A program made the translations under genes and the position numbers. The notes under the pieces were generated by a model that worked only from the letters and a program-made list of their open reading frames with translations, was not told where the DNA came from and ran no database searches. 64,000 nucleotides of DNA. It comes from Nitrosomonadaceae bacterium. GTDB lineage: Bacteria; Pseudomonadota; Gammaproteobacteria; Burkholderiales; Nitrosomonadaceae. Each line of letters starts with the position of its first letter. Position 1 is the first letter of the stretch. The stretch is from the NCBI GenBank assembly GCA_919902515.1, contig CAKKRD010000014.1, positions 1 through 64,000 on the forward strand, written 5' to 3'. This document shows positions 41,118 to 49,965 of this stretch, piece after piece.

Positions 41118-42521
41118 CTAATTCCGGCTACGATGGAGTGGGCCAATTGCTTCGGTAGCCGCGAAATTACGTGAATAAGCGCGTTCGTAGCGCAGCAGAA
41201 TATCGTGGTAGGTACGGACGGATTCCGTCAGGATGACCGCCTCACCACCGCGGGCATAGCCATGCTTCAGATTAACGAAATATTCGCTGCGGCTCAGCAA
41301 CGGCAATATTTTTTTCAGATCCACCCATGAATCCGGGCTCGATCCCAGGCGCTGCGCCAGAATGCGTGCATCTTCCACGTGACCATAGCCCAGGTTGTAC
41401 GCAGCCAATGCGATCCAGGTGCGATCGGGTTCTGCGATACGCGGCGGCAACATTTCCTTCAGCAGCAACAGGTAACGCGCGCCGGCGAGTATGCTCTGCC
41501 GGGCATCGAGGCGATCAGTCACTTTCATCCTGTCGGCGGTGCTCTCTGTCAGCATCATGATGCCACGTACATTGGTGGGTGAAGTTGCCAGCCGATCCCA
41601 GTGGGATTCCTTGTAGGCCAGTGCCGCGATCAAACGCCAGTCAATTCCCGTCAATTCCTCGGCATGGTGAAAATGGTCGCGCAAATCCGGCAGGGTCGTG
41701 CGCATTTTTTCCAGGATACCGCCCACGTCCATCTGATCCAGCCGCTGGATATGGCCGTAATACCGGTCAAGCAGGCGTTTCAAGGTGCCGTCCTGTTCGA
41801 TTCGTTTAAAAAATTTCTGCGCCTTTTCCAGCAACTCCGGATCCGCATTTGGAGAGAAAGCCCATGCTTTGCCGGTTTCCTCACCTAAATTGAAGGCTGT
41901 TCTCAGATTTGGATAGAAGTTTTTTGCCAGATTGATCTGGGTAGAGTCAGCGATGGCATAGTCGATCTTGCCTTCTGCCAGCTTTGCCAGCAGCTCCTCA
42001 GCAGGAATATCCACTTCATTCCATTTTAAGCCGGGAACCTGCTGTTTTACTTCATTCAGCCGTTCAGCGTGTGATGTTCCGGCCGCTATCTCAATGCTTC
42101 TTCCGGCAAGGTCCTGGATATTTTTTGGCTTGGGGTAATCTGTGTTATAGGCTACCTGGGGTTGTGTACGCTGATAGACTGTGCCAAAACGAGCGCCTGA
42201 TCCATGCTTGTCAGTAATATTCAAACCGGCAGCGAAGTGCCCCTGCGGATTTTCCAGAGCCAATAGCGCCTGACTCAATCTTGGCATCACTTTGAATTTT
42301 ACCCCTACACCTAGTTCATTCGCGAATTCGGTAACCAGATCGAACTCCAGTCCGGCATAACTGCCATCGGAATTCTCATAATAGGTATCGGGACTATTAA
42401 CCGTAATGACCACCAGTTCATCCGTCTTGTCTGGTGGCGGCGCCGGCTTCTCATGCGAATTGCAAGCGGCGAGTAAAAGCCCACAGAAAACAAGTGCGGA
42501 AAATGGGGGAAAGATGCGCAT
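41118..42521 (-). CDS. mltF: membrane-bound lytic murein transglycosylase F-like (SBP_bac_3 + SLT)
   Basis: Lipobox LLAAC; solute-binding module; SLT ALAYKESHWDRLATSPTNVRGIMMLTESTA. Confidence 0.93.
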   Translation of the reverse strand: MRIFPPFSALVFCGLLLAACNSHEKPAPPPDKTDELVVITVNSPDTYYENSDGSYAGLEFDLVTEFANELGVGVKFKVMPRLSQALLALENPQGHFAAGLNITDKHGSGARFGTVYQRTQPQVAYNTDYPKPKNIQDLAGRSIEIAAGTSHAERLNEVKQQVPGLKWNEVDIPAEELLAKLAEGKIDYAIADSTQINLAKNFYPNLRTAFNLGEETGKAWAFSPNADPELLEKAQKFFKRIEQDGTLKRLLDRYYGHIQRLDQMDVGGILEKMRTTLPDLRDHFHHAEELTGIDWRLIAALAYKESHWDRLATSPTNVRGIMMLTESTADRMKVTDRLDARQSILAGARYLLLLKEMLPPRIAEPDRTWIALAAYNLGYGHVEDARILAQRLGSSPDSWVDLKKILPLLSRSEYFVNLKHGYARGGEAVILTESVRTYHDILLRYERAYSRNFAATEAIGPLHRSRN

Positions 42522-42614
42522 AGGATAGAAATGAGCGGAATACCGGGACATTCTGCCATGTTTTTGCCATAAACAAAGGGGGGATAAGCTGGTAAAATGT
42601 TCAACCTCAAAAAT

Positions 42615-42707
42615 GGAGAGGTACCGAAGTGGCCATAACGGCGCTGACTCGAAATCAGATGGTCAGGGTAACCTGGCACGTGGGTTCGAATCCCACCCTC
42701 TCCGCCA
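42615..42707 (+). tRNA. tRNA-Ser (anticodon CGA)
   Basis: ggagagg acceptor pairs cctctcc; anticodon stem-loop ctga-ctcgaaa-tcag; long variable arm; gggttcgaatccc T-arm; encoded CCA. Confidence 0.97.
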
Positions 42708-42783
42708 AGTCAACATCCATACGGTTAAAGTAGCGCCTTTGGCCTCATCGTGGCCCATCATCCCGGTATAGCGACTGCCCCCT

Positions 42784-44289
42784 ATGTTCGAACAAGCCTT
42801 CAGAAACATCGACGACATCCTACGCAAGGAATCCGGCTGCACTACCGAGCTGGATTACACCGAACAGACCTCGTGGCTGCTGTTCCTGAAATATATCGAT
42901 GGGCTGGAACAGGACAAGACCACCGAAGCTGCGCTGGACGGGAAGAAATACGCTCACATCCTCGACCAGCCGTACCGCTGGGAAAGCTGGGCCGCGCCCA
43001 AGGGCAAGGACGGCAAGCTCGATCACAACAAAGCGCTGACTGGCGACGACCTGCGCGACTTCGTCAACCTCAAGCTCTTCCCCTACCTGCACGGCTTCAA
43101 GCAGAAGGCCAGCGGGCCGAACACCATCGAATACAAGATTGGCGAAATCTTCGGCGAGATCAAGAACAAGATTACCAGCGGCTACAACCTGCGCGAGATC
43201 ATCGACCACATCGACGAGCTGCGCTTCCGCTCCCAGACCGAGAAGCACGAACTGTCACACCTCTACGAAGCCAAGATCAAGAACATGGGCAACGCCGGGC
43301 GCAATGGCGGCGAGTATTACACCCCACGCGCGCTCATACGTGCCATCGTGCATGTGGTGAACCCCAAGATAGGCGAGAAAATATACGATGGGGCATGCGG
43401 CTCGGCGGGCTTCTTGTGCGAAGCGTACGAATACCTCAAGCAGACCAATCCCAAGCGCACCACCGCGCAGGACCGCATCCTTCAGGAGCGCACCTTCTAC
43501 GGCAAGGAAAAGAAGTCGCTGGCCTACGTCATGGCGATCATGAACATGATCCTGCACGGCATCGACGCGCCCAACATCGTCCACACCAACACGCTCACCG
43601 AAAACCTCGCCGACATTCAGGAGAAGGACCGCTTTGATGTGGTACTGGCCAATCCGCCCTTCGGCGGCAAGGAGCGCAAGGAAGTGCAGCAGAACTTCCC
43701 CATCCGCACCGGCGAGACCGCCTTCCTCTTCCTCCAGCACTTCATCAAGATGCTCAAGGCCGGCGGGCGCGGCGGCGTGGTCATCAAGAACACCTTCCTC
43801 TCCAACACCGATAACGCCTCCGTGAGCCTGCGCAAGCTGCTGCTGGAAAGCTGCAACCTGCACACCGTGCTCGACTGCCCCGGCGGCACCTTCCAGGGTG
43901 CGGGCGTCAAAACCGTGGTGCTGTTCTTCGAGAAAGGTGCGCCCACCCTTCGGCATGGCTCAGGGCAGGCACGCAAAGTCTGGTACTACCAGCTTGATCC
44001 AGGCCGCAACATGGGCAAGACCAACCCGCTCAATGACGCCGACCTCATCGAGTTTGTGAAGCTGCAAAAGACCTTCGCTGACTCGCCCAAGTCCTGGAGC
44101 GTGGACGCCAAGACCATCGACCCGACAACCTTCGATCTCTCCGTAAAGAACCCGAACGGTGGGGAGGTAATCGCGCACCGCAGCCCGGAGGCCATCATGG
44201 ATGAGATCGCTGCGCTGGACGCTGAGAGTGCTGAGGTGTTGGAGAACATCAAGCATGCCCTGAGCCTGTCGAACGGGACGCTGCTGTGA
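42784..44289 (+). CDS. hsdM: type I restriction-modification methyltransferase subunit
   Basis: DGACGSAGFLCEAYEYL, VVLANPPFGGKE (NPPF), NGGEYYTPRALIRAIV. Confidence 0.96.
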   Translation: MFEQAFRNIDDILRKESGCTTELDYTEQTSWLLFLKYIDGLEQDKTTEAALDGKKYAHILDQPYRWESWAAPKGKDGKLDHNKALTGDDLRDFVNLKLFPYLHGFKQKASGPNTIEYKIGEIFGEIKNKITSGYNLREIIDHIDELRFRSQTEKHELSHLYEAKIKNMGNAGRNGGEYYTPRALIRAIVHVVNPKIGEKIYDGACGSAGFLCEAYEYLKQTNPKRTTAQDRILQERTFYGKEKKSLAYVMAIMNMILHGIDAPNIVHTNTLTENLADIQEKDRFDVVLANPPFGGKERKEVQQNFPIRTGETAFLFLQHFIKMLKAGGRGGVVIKNTFLSNTDNASVSLRKLLLESCNLHTVLDCPGGTFQGAGVKTVVLFFEKGAPTLRHGSGQARKVWYYQLDPGRNMGKTNPLNDADLIEFVKLQKTFADSPKSWSVDAKTIDPTTFDLSVKNPNGGEVIAHRSPEAIMDEIAALDAESAEVLENIKHALSLSNGTLL

Positions 44290-44308
44290 AAAACCCTGCC
44301 TTCTTGCT

Positions 44309-44426
44309 CGTCATTCCCTGTCACCCGCGCGAAAGCGGGGGGAATGCGGGAACCCAGAAATCCGACAAAAACACCCCCGTCATTCCCCGTCACCCTCGCG
44401 AAGGCGGGGGGCAGGCGGGAATCCAG
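44309..44426. repeat. two copies of gtcattccc..cac.c.cgcgaa.gcggg..gcgggaa.cc palindromic repeat
   Basis: gtcattccctgtcacccgcgcgaaagcggggggaatgcgggaaccc and gtcattccccgtcaccctcgcgaaggcggggggcaggcgggaatcc. Confidence 0.8.
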
Positions 44427-44455
44427 CAATTAAAAAATGTGATAATGGTTTTCCT

Positions 44456-44920
44456 ATGAAAAGTCCTGCTGTTTACATGCTTGCGAGCGGGCAAAATGGC
44501 ACGCTCTATATCGGCGTAACCTCCGATCTCATCAAGCGGGTCTGGCAGCATAGGGAAAGCGTGGTCGATGGGTTTACCAAAAAATATAGCGTGAAAATAC
44601 TGGTGTGGTATGAGCAGCATGAAACCATGGACAGTGCCATCTGCAAAGAAAAAGCCATGAAAAAATGGCTGCGGAAATGGAAGCTCGCAACGATTGAAAA
44701 GACCAATCCACATTGGCTCGATTTGTGGCCTGAAATAACCGGAGAAGCTCCCTCCCCCATCATTCCCGCATATGCGGGAATCCAGTCATCCGGCAAAAAC
44801 ACTTACGTCGCTCCCTGTCACCCTCGCGAAAGCGGGAGGAATGCGGGAACCCAGCAAACTGATAACGATCTGGATTCCCGCCTGCGCGGGAATGACGGTT
44901 CTTTGGGTGGTGCGCGATGA
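44456..44920 (+). CDS. GIY-YIG nuclease family protein with repeat-derived C-terminal tail
   Basis: VYMLASGQNGTLYIGVTSDLIKRVWQHRE (GIY-YIG-like), EKAMKKWLRKWK; tail IPAYAGIQSSGKN...CHPRESGRNAGTQ...DSRLRGNDG encoded by repeats. Confidence 0.88.
   Translation: MKSPAVYMLASGQNGTLYIGVTSDLIKRVWQHRESVVDGFTKKYSVKILVWYEQHETMDSAICKEKAMKKWLRKWKLATIEKTNPHWLDLWPEITGEAPSPIIPAYAGIQSSGKNTYVAPCHPRESGRNAGTQQTDNDLDSRLRGNDGSLGGAR
44757..44897. repeat. dRS3-like palindromic repeats (ATTCCC-N8-GGGAAT)
   Basis: attcccgcatatgcgggaat (44762-44781) and attcccgcctgcgcgggaat (44874-44893), plus an intervening ctgtcaccctcgcgaaagcgggaggaatgcgggaaccc copy. Confidence 0.85.
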
Positions 44921-46134
44921 AGGCAGGATGGCAGACCAAGACGCTGGGCGAAGTGTGCCAGATCAAGCCGCCGAAAAGCGAAGCCCGCGACCGGCTCGCC
45001 GCCGATGGACTGGTCTCGTTTCTGCCGATGGAAAACATGGGCATCGGCGAGAAGTTTGTGCGGGCGACTCAAGCGAAACCGCTCTCCGCAGTCGTGGGAA
45101 GTTACACCTACTTCGCGGACGGTGATGTCCTGTTGGCAAAAATCACACCTTGCTTCGAGAACGGAAAACTCGGGATTGCGGAAGGGCTGACCAATGGTAT
45201 CGGCTTCGGGTCTAGCGAATACATTGTGTTCCGCCCCAACAAGACGCTCAGCAAAGAATGGCTCTACTACTACCTGTCTCGCGAAACCTTCCGAGTCGAA
45301 GGCGCGGCGCGGATGTCGGGCGCTGTCGGGCACAAGCGTGTCTCGAAGGAGTTCATTGAAAGCTACCCGATTCCCGTTCCCCCGCTCCCCGAACAGCAGC
45401 GCATCGTCGACATCCTCGATGAAGCGTTTGACGGCATTGCCACTGCCAAAGCCAACGCCGCAAAGAACCTGCAAAATGCCCGCGCTCTGTTCGAAAGCCA
45501 CCTCCAATCCGTCTTCACCCAACGCGGCGAAGGGTGGGTGGAGAAGCGGCTTGGGGATGTGGCAGAAAGTATGTCCACAGGCCCATTCGGAACAATGCTT
45601 CACAAGTCGGATTACGTTTCTGATGGCATTCCACTGGTAAACCCGATGAATATCGTAGAGTCAAAGATTGTTCCGTCGAGCAAAATGATGGTGAACGAAG
45701 AAACGAGAGATCGCCTGAGCAGCTATGTGCTCAAAACGAGAGACATAGTCATCGGGCGGCGGGGTGAGTTGGGGAGATGCGCGCTGGTAACTGAACGCGA
45801 AGCTGGATGGTTGTGCGGAACAGGATCGTTCTTCGTGCGACTTAAAAACTTGATGGATGGCAAGTTCTTCGTAGCATTTTTTGGTTCAGAACAATTCAAG
45901 GCAAGGCTTGAAGCAAATTCAGTGGGTACAACGATGAGCAGCTTGAATCACGGTATTCTGAACGAGTTACTCATCCCGGTTCCGCCAATTAAGGTGCAGA
46001 GAGTAATCATGGAACGAGTCAATAAACTCTTGTCCGAAACCCAACGCCTCGAATCCCTCTACCAGCAGAAGCTCACCGCGCTCGACGCATTGAAAAAGTC
46101 GCTGCTGCACCAGGCTTTCAATGGGCAGTTGTGA
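44917..46134 (+). CDS. hsdS: type I restriction-modification specificity subunit
   Basis: Two target-recognition-type halves separated by PLPEQQRIVDILDEAFDGIATAKANA; ends LTALDALKKSLLHQAFNGQL. Confidence 0.95.
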   Translation: MKAGWQTKTLGEVCQIKPPKSEARDRLAADGLVSFLPMENMGIGEKFVRATQAKPLSAVVGSYTYFADGDVLLAKITPCFENGKLGIAEGLTNGIGFGSSEYIVFRPNKTLSKEWLYYYLSRETFRVEGAARMSGAVGHKRVSKEFIESYPIPVPPLPEQQRIVDILDEAFDGIATAKANAAKNLQNARALFESHLQSVFTQRGEGWVEKRLGDVAESMSTGPFGTMLHKSDYVSDGIPLVNPMNIVESKIVPSSKMMVNEETRDRLSSYVLKTRDIVIGRRGELGRCALVTEREAGWLCGTGSFFVRLKNLMDGKFFVAFFGSEQFKARLEANSVGTTMSSLNHGILNELLIPVPPIKVQRVIMERVNKLLSETQRLESLYQQKLTALDALKKSLLHQAFNGQL

Positions 46135-46187
46135 GGCGGCTTGACACAAAACTTGACTTACACTTGACACTCGATTAATCTTTTTCC

Positions 46188-47195
46188 GTGGCCTATGTTC
46201 CTCAATTCACCATCACCCCAGCCCTGCTTGCCGAAGTTGAGCAGGTGGCGGCGTTGCGCGAGCGCATTCAAAGCGCCGTGGTGGATCTTACCTGGGTTCC
46301 CGCCCTGCAGAAAGATACCCGCACCCGCAATGTCCATGCCTCGACGGCCATTGAGGGCAACCCGCTGACCCTCGATCAGGTGCGCGCTCTGGAGGAAGGG
46401 CGCGAACTTTCCGCGTCCGGTGCGCGGCCCAAGCGGGAAGTCCTCAATTATTTCGCCGGGCTACGCTACGTGGAAAAAAACGCGGGCAAAAAGACCATCC
46501 GCCATGCGGACATTCTGGAGCTGCACCGGATTCTGGCCGGGGAGGTGATGGATCAGGGCGAGGCCGGGAAATACCGGATGATTGCTGTCCGGGTCGGGCA
46601 GTATCTCCCCCCTCCGCCGGATGCCGTTTCGGGGCTGATGTTCGAGTTGCTGGAGTGGTGGAACACGGCTGCAAAAAAATTCTCGCCGGTTCTCACTTCG
46701 GCCATTCTGCATTACCGCTTCGAGGCCATCCATCCGTTTGCCGACGGCAACGGCCGCGCAGGCCGGGCGCTCGCTTTGTGGGAACTCTACCGGCGCGGCT
46801 TCGACACCCATCACATTTTTTCGGTGGACGAATATTACTGGGAGGATAGACCGAAATATTATGCCGCGCTGGACGGCGTGCGGCAGGCTGGAGAAGACAT
46901 GACCGCCTGGTTGGAATACTGTGCGGCGGGACTCCGGCAAACCCTCGAACGGGCGTGGCTGCGGATTCAAACCTTCCAGGTGAAATCTACGGAGAAACTG
47001 GTCTTGCGCCCACGGCAGGAACAGCTTCTGCACCTGCTCCGCGATCACGGCAGCATGGCCCCCGGCGAAATATGGAAGGCGCTGGGCGTGTCCCGGCAAG
47101 GTGCGATGGATTTATTGCGTCCGCTGCTTGACGCGGGGTTGGTCGAGAAGGTTGGCGGAAAAAAGATGGGGCATTACATTTTGCGAAACCTATGA
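46188..47195 (+). CDS. Fic/DOC family protein, class II-type
   Basis: Fic motif HPFADGNGRAGRAL; N-terminal STAIEGN matches the (S/T)xxxE(G/N) inhibitory motif; C-terminal winged-helix-like region. GTG start. Confidence 0.94.
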   Translation: MAYVPQFTITPALLAEVEQVAALRERIQSAVVDLTWVPALQKDTRTRNVHASTAIEGNPLTLDQVRALEEGRELSASGARPKREVLNYFAGLRYVEKNAGKKTIRHADILELHRILAGEVMDQGEAGKYRMIAVRVGQYLPPPPDAVSGLMFELLEWWNTAAKKFSPVLTSAILHYRFEAIHPFADGNGRAGRALALWELYRRGFDTHHIFSVDEYYWEDRPKYYAALDGVRQAGEDMTAWLEYCAAGLRQTLERAWLRIQTFQVKSTEKLVLRPRQEQLLHLLRDHGSMAPGEIWKALGVSRQGAMDLLRPLLDAGLVEKVGGKKMGHYILRNL

Positions 47196-49510
47196 ACGAG
47201 GCCGAAACCCGTGCCGAGCATATTGATCCCGCCTTGAAGGCGGCAGGCTGGGGTGTGGTCGAGGGTAGCCGCATCCGCCGCGAGGTCATCACCCTTGGCC
47301 GCCTGCAAGGCGCCGGACAACGTGCCAAGCCGGAAATTGCCGATTACGTGCTGGTGTACCGTAATCGCAAGTTGGCCGTGGTTGAGGCAAAAGCTTGGGA
47401 TAAGCCCTATACCGAAGGGGTCGCACAGGCCAAAGCGTATGCCGGAAAAATGGCCATCCGCTACACCTACGCCACCAACGGCCAGAAAATTTACAGCATC
47501 GATATGCAGACGGGGCATGAGGGGGATGTGGCCGCCTTCCCCTCGCCGGATGAACTGTGGGCGATGACCTTCGCCGAAGCGAACGCCTGGCGCGACCGCT
47601 TCGCCGCGGTGCCGTTCGAGGACAAGGGCGGCTCGCATCCCAGCCGCTACTATCAGGACATCGCCGTCGAGCGGGTGATGGCGGCCATCGCGGAAAACCA
47701 GTTGCGCATCCTGCTGACGCTGGCGACCGGCACCGGCAAAACTTTTATCGCGTTTCAGATTGCCTGGAAGCTGTTCCATAGCCGCTGGAACCTCAAGCGC
47801 GACGCAGGGCGCAGACCGCGCATCCTGTTCCTGGCTGATCGCAACATCCTCGCCAACCAGGCCTACAACGCCTTCTCCGCCTTTGCCGAAGATACGCTGG
47901 TGCGGATTGCGCCAGAAGACATCCGCAAGAAGGGGCGTGTCCCCAAAAACGGCAGCATCTTCTTCACCATCTTCCAGACCTTCATGGCTTCGGCAGGCTC
48001 AGCCACCGGGCCTGTCGAGGGGTATTTTGGTGACTACCCGCCGGACTTCTTTGATTTTATCATCATCGATGAGTGCCATCGTGGCGGAGCCAACGACGAA
48101 AGCAACTGGCGCGGCATCCTGGATTATTTTACCCCCGCCGTGCAGCTTGGCCTGACCGCCACGCCCAAGCGCAAGGACAACGTGGATACCTATGCCTATT
48201 TCGGCGAGCCGGTGTATGTCTACTCGCTCAAGGAAGGCATCAATGACGGCTTTCTCACCCCATTCCGCGTCAGGCAGTATGCCACGACGCTGGACGAGTA
48301 CGTTTACACCTCCGATGACAAACTGGTCGAAGGCGAAATCGAGGCTGGCAAACTTTACGAAGAAAAGGATTTCAACCGCAGCATTGAAATCGTCGAGCGC
48401 GAACGATACCGCGTCAAACTTTTCATGGAGAGCATCGACCAGCACGAAAAAACGCTGGTGTTCTGCGCCAACCAGGGGCATGCCCTCTTGGTGCGGGATT
48501 TGATCAACCAGACCAAGACCGTTACCGACCCGTGCTACTGTGTGCGCGTCACCGCCGATGACGGCGAACGTGGCGAGCAGTTCCTGCGGGATTTCCAGGA
48601 CAACGAAAAAACCATACCCACCATCCTGACCACCTCGCAGAAGCTCTCTACCGGCGTGGATGCCCGCAACATTCGCAATATCGTGTTGCTGCGGCCGATC
48701 AATTCCATGATCGAGTTCAAGCAGATTATCGGGCGCGGCACGCGCCTGTATGACGGCAAGGATTACTTCACGATCTACGACTTCGTGAAAGCGCATCACC
48801 ATTTCAGTGACGCGGAGTGGGATGGCGAGCCGCTTGAGCCGGAAGCGAAGGAAGCCTGGCCGGTGCTCACGCCGCGTCCGCCTGTCGAAGCACGAGAACC
48901 GGCGGCGGAATACCAGAAGCGGGAGAAGATCAAGGTCAAACTCGCCGACGGCAAGGCGCGCACCATTCAGCACATCATGGTCACGACCTTCTGGGGGCAG
49001 GATGGCAAACCACTTTCCGCGGCTGAATTTCTCAACATCCTGTTTGGCGACTTGCCGGAATTCTTCAAGGATGAAGACGAGCTGCGTGCGATCTGGAGCA
49101 TGCCCGACACCCGCAAAAAACTGCTGGACGGTCTGGCTGAAAAGGGCTTTGGCAAAGATCAACTGGCCGAGATGCAGAAAATCATCGACGCCGAAAACAG
49201 CGACCTATTCGACGTGCTCGCGTACGTGGCCTTTGCCCTGATACCGCTTACCCGCGAGGAGCGCGCTGCCCAGGCGATGGCGCTCATCAGCACGCACTTC
49301 AACAGCAAGCAACAGGTCTTTCTCGACTTCGTGTTGTCGCACTATGTCAGTGTCGGCGTGGAAGAACTCGATCAAGCAAAACTGACGCCGCTGCTGCGTC
49401 TAAAATATCACGACTCGATTGCCGATGCCGTGGCTGACCTCGGCAAGCCGGATGAAATTGGCAGGGTGTTCAGCGGTTTCCAGAAATATCTTTACCAGGA
49501 AACGGCTTAA
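47192..49510 (+). CDS. hsdR: type I restriction enzyme endonuclease subunit
   Basis: LATGTGKTFIAFQIAWKLF, IIDECHRGGANDESNWRGIL (DECH), GLTATPKRKDN, IIGRGTRLYDGKDYFTIYDFV. Confidence 0.97.
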   Translation: MNEAETRAEHIDPALKAAGWGVVEGSRIRREVITLGRLQGAGQRAKPEIADYVLVYRNRKLAVVEAKAWDKPYTEGVAQAKAYAGKMAIRYTYATNGQKIYSIDMQTGHEGDVAAFPSPDELWAMTFAEANAWRDRFAAVPFEDKGGSHPSRYYQDIAVERVMAAIAENQLRILLTLATGTGKTFIAFQIAWKLFHSRWNLKRDAGRRPRILFLADRNILANQAYNAFSAFAEDTLVRIAPEDIRKKGRVPKNGSIFFTIFQTFMASAGSATGPVEGYFGDYPPDFFDFIIIDECHRGGANDESNWRGILDYFTPAVQLGLTATPKRKDNVDTYAYFGEPVYVYSLKEGINDGFLTPFRVRQYATTLDEYVYTSDDKLVEGEIEAGKLYEEKDFNRSIEIVERERYRVKLFMESIDQHEKTLVFCANQGHALLVRDLINQTKTVTDPCYCVRVTADDGERGEQFLRDFQDNEKTIPTILTTSQKLSTGVDARNIRNIVLLRPINSMIEFKQIIGRGTRLYDGKDYFTIYDFVKAHHHFSDAEWDGEPLEPEAKEAWPVLTPRPPVEAREPAAEYQKREKIKVKLADGKARTIQHIMVTTFWGQDGKPLSAAEFLNILFGDLPEFFKDEDELRAIWSMPDTRKKLLDGLAEKGFGKDQLAEMQKIIDAENSDLFDVLAYVAFALIPLTREERAAQAMALISTHFNSKQQVFLDFVLSHYVSVGVEELDQAKLTPLLRLKYHDSIADAVADLGKPDEIGRVFSGFQKYLYQETA

Positions 49511-49649
49511 TACATGCGTAAGCAAGCCGTTAATACAAGAACTAGCTGACCTCTGTACGCGCACAAGCATAGGCGCGTTATGACAACGATGGCATGTCTG
49601 CGGTAGAGTTTGAAGCACAGTATTTCAGCAGGTGAAAAGGAAGTTTTGC

Positions 49650-49943
49650 ATGAAAACAACTATCGTCGTTGCTTTGGCATTATCGCTGCTTGCCGCACCT
49701 GTTCTTGCGCGGGACGTGATGTACCCGGTACTTCCCGGCACTTCGCTCCGGGATCATAGCAAGCCAGGTAGGTTAATCGAGGGGAATAACGTTTATCCGA
49801 CCATACCGGGTACGTCGCTCAGGGATTATGGAAAGCCTGGATACACTGTTGATCGGCATGACGATGGATCGACCACTTTTCATCCGACGCTTCCGGGTAC
49901 GTCGATCAGGGATTATGGCAAAACCGATTATTTCATGAAGTAA
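49650..49943 (+). CDS. exported hypothetical protein with three internal PxLPGTSxRDxxK repeats
   Basis: Signal peptide MKTTIVVALALSLLAAPVLA; YPVLPGTSLRDHSK / YPTIPGTSLRDYGK / HPTLPGTSIRDYGK. Confidence 0.75.
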   Translation: MKTTIVVALALSLLAAPVLARDVMYPVLPGTSLRDHSKPGRLIEGNNVYPTIPGTSLRDYGKPGYTVDRHDDGSTTFHPTLPGTSIRDYGKTDYFMK

Positions 49944-49965
49944 TTGCCGCAAGTCCCGCCAGTCG

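Noticed and set aside
42750-43637. 295-aa plus-strand ORF overlapping hsdM in another frame
   Set aside because: Arg/His/Pro-rich out-of-frame translation of hsdM.
44309-44893. CRISPR array
   Set aside because: Repeats are palindromic, degenerate, unevenly spaced and partly translated within an ORF; no cas genes.
47999-49162. 387-aa minus-strand ORF within hsdR
   Set aside because: Fully antisense to conserved HsdR motifs; no recognisable domain.
42697-49700. tRNA-flanking attL/attR pair
   Set aside because: No second copy of the tRNA-Ser 3' end was spotted downstream and there is no integrase in the window.
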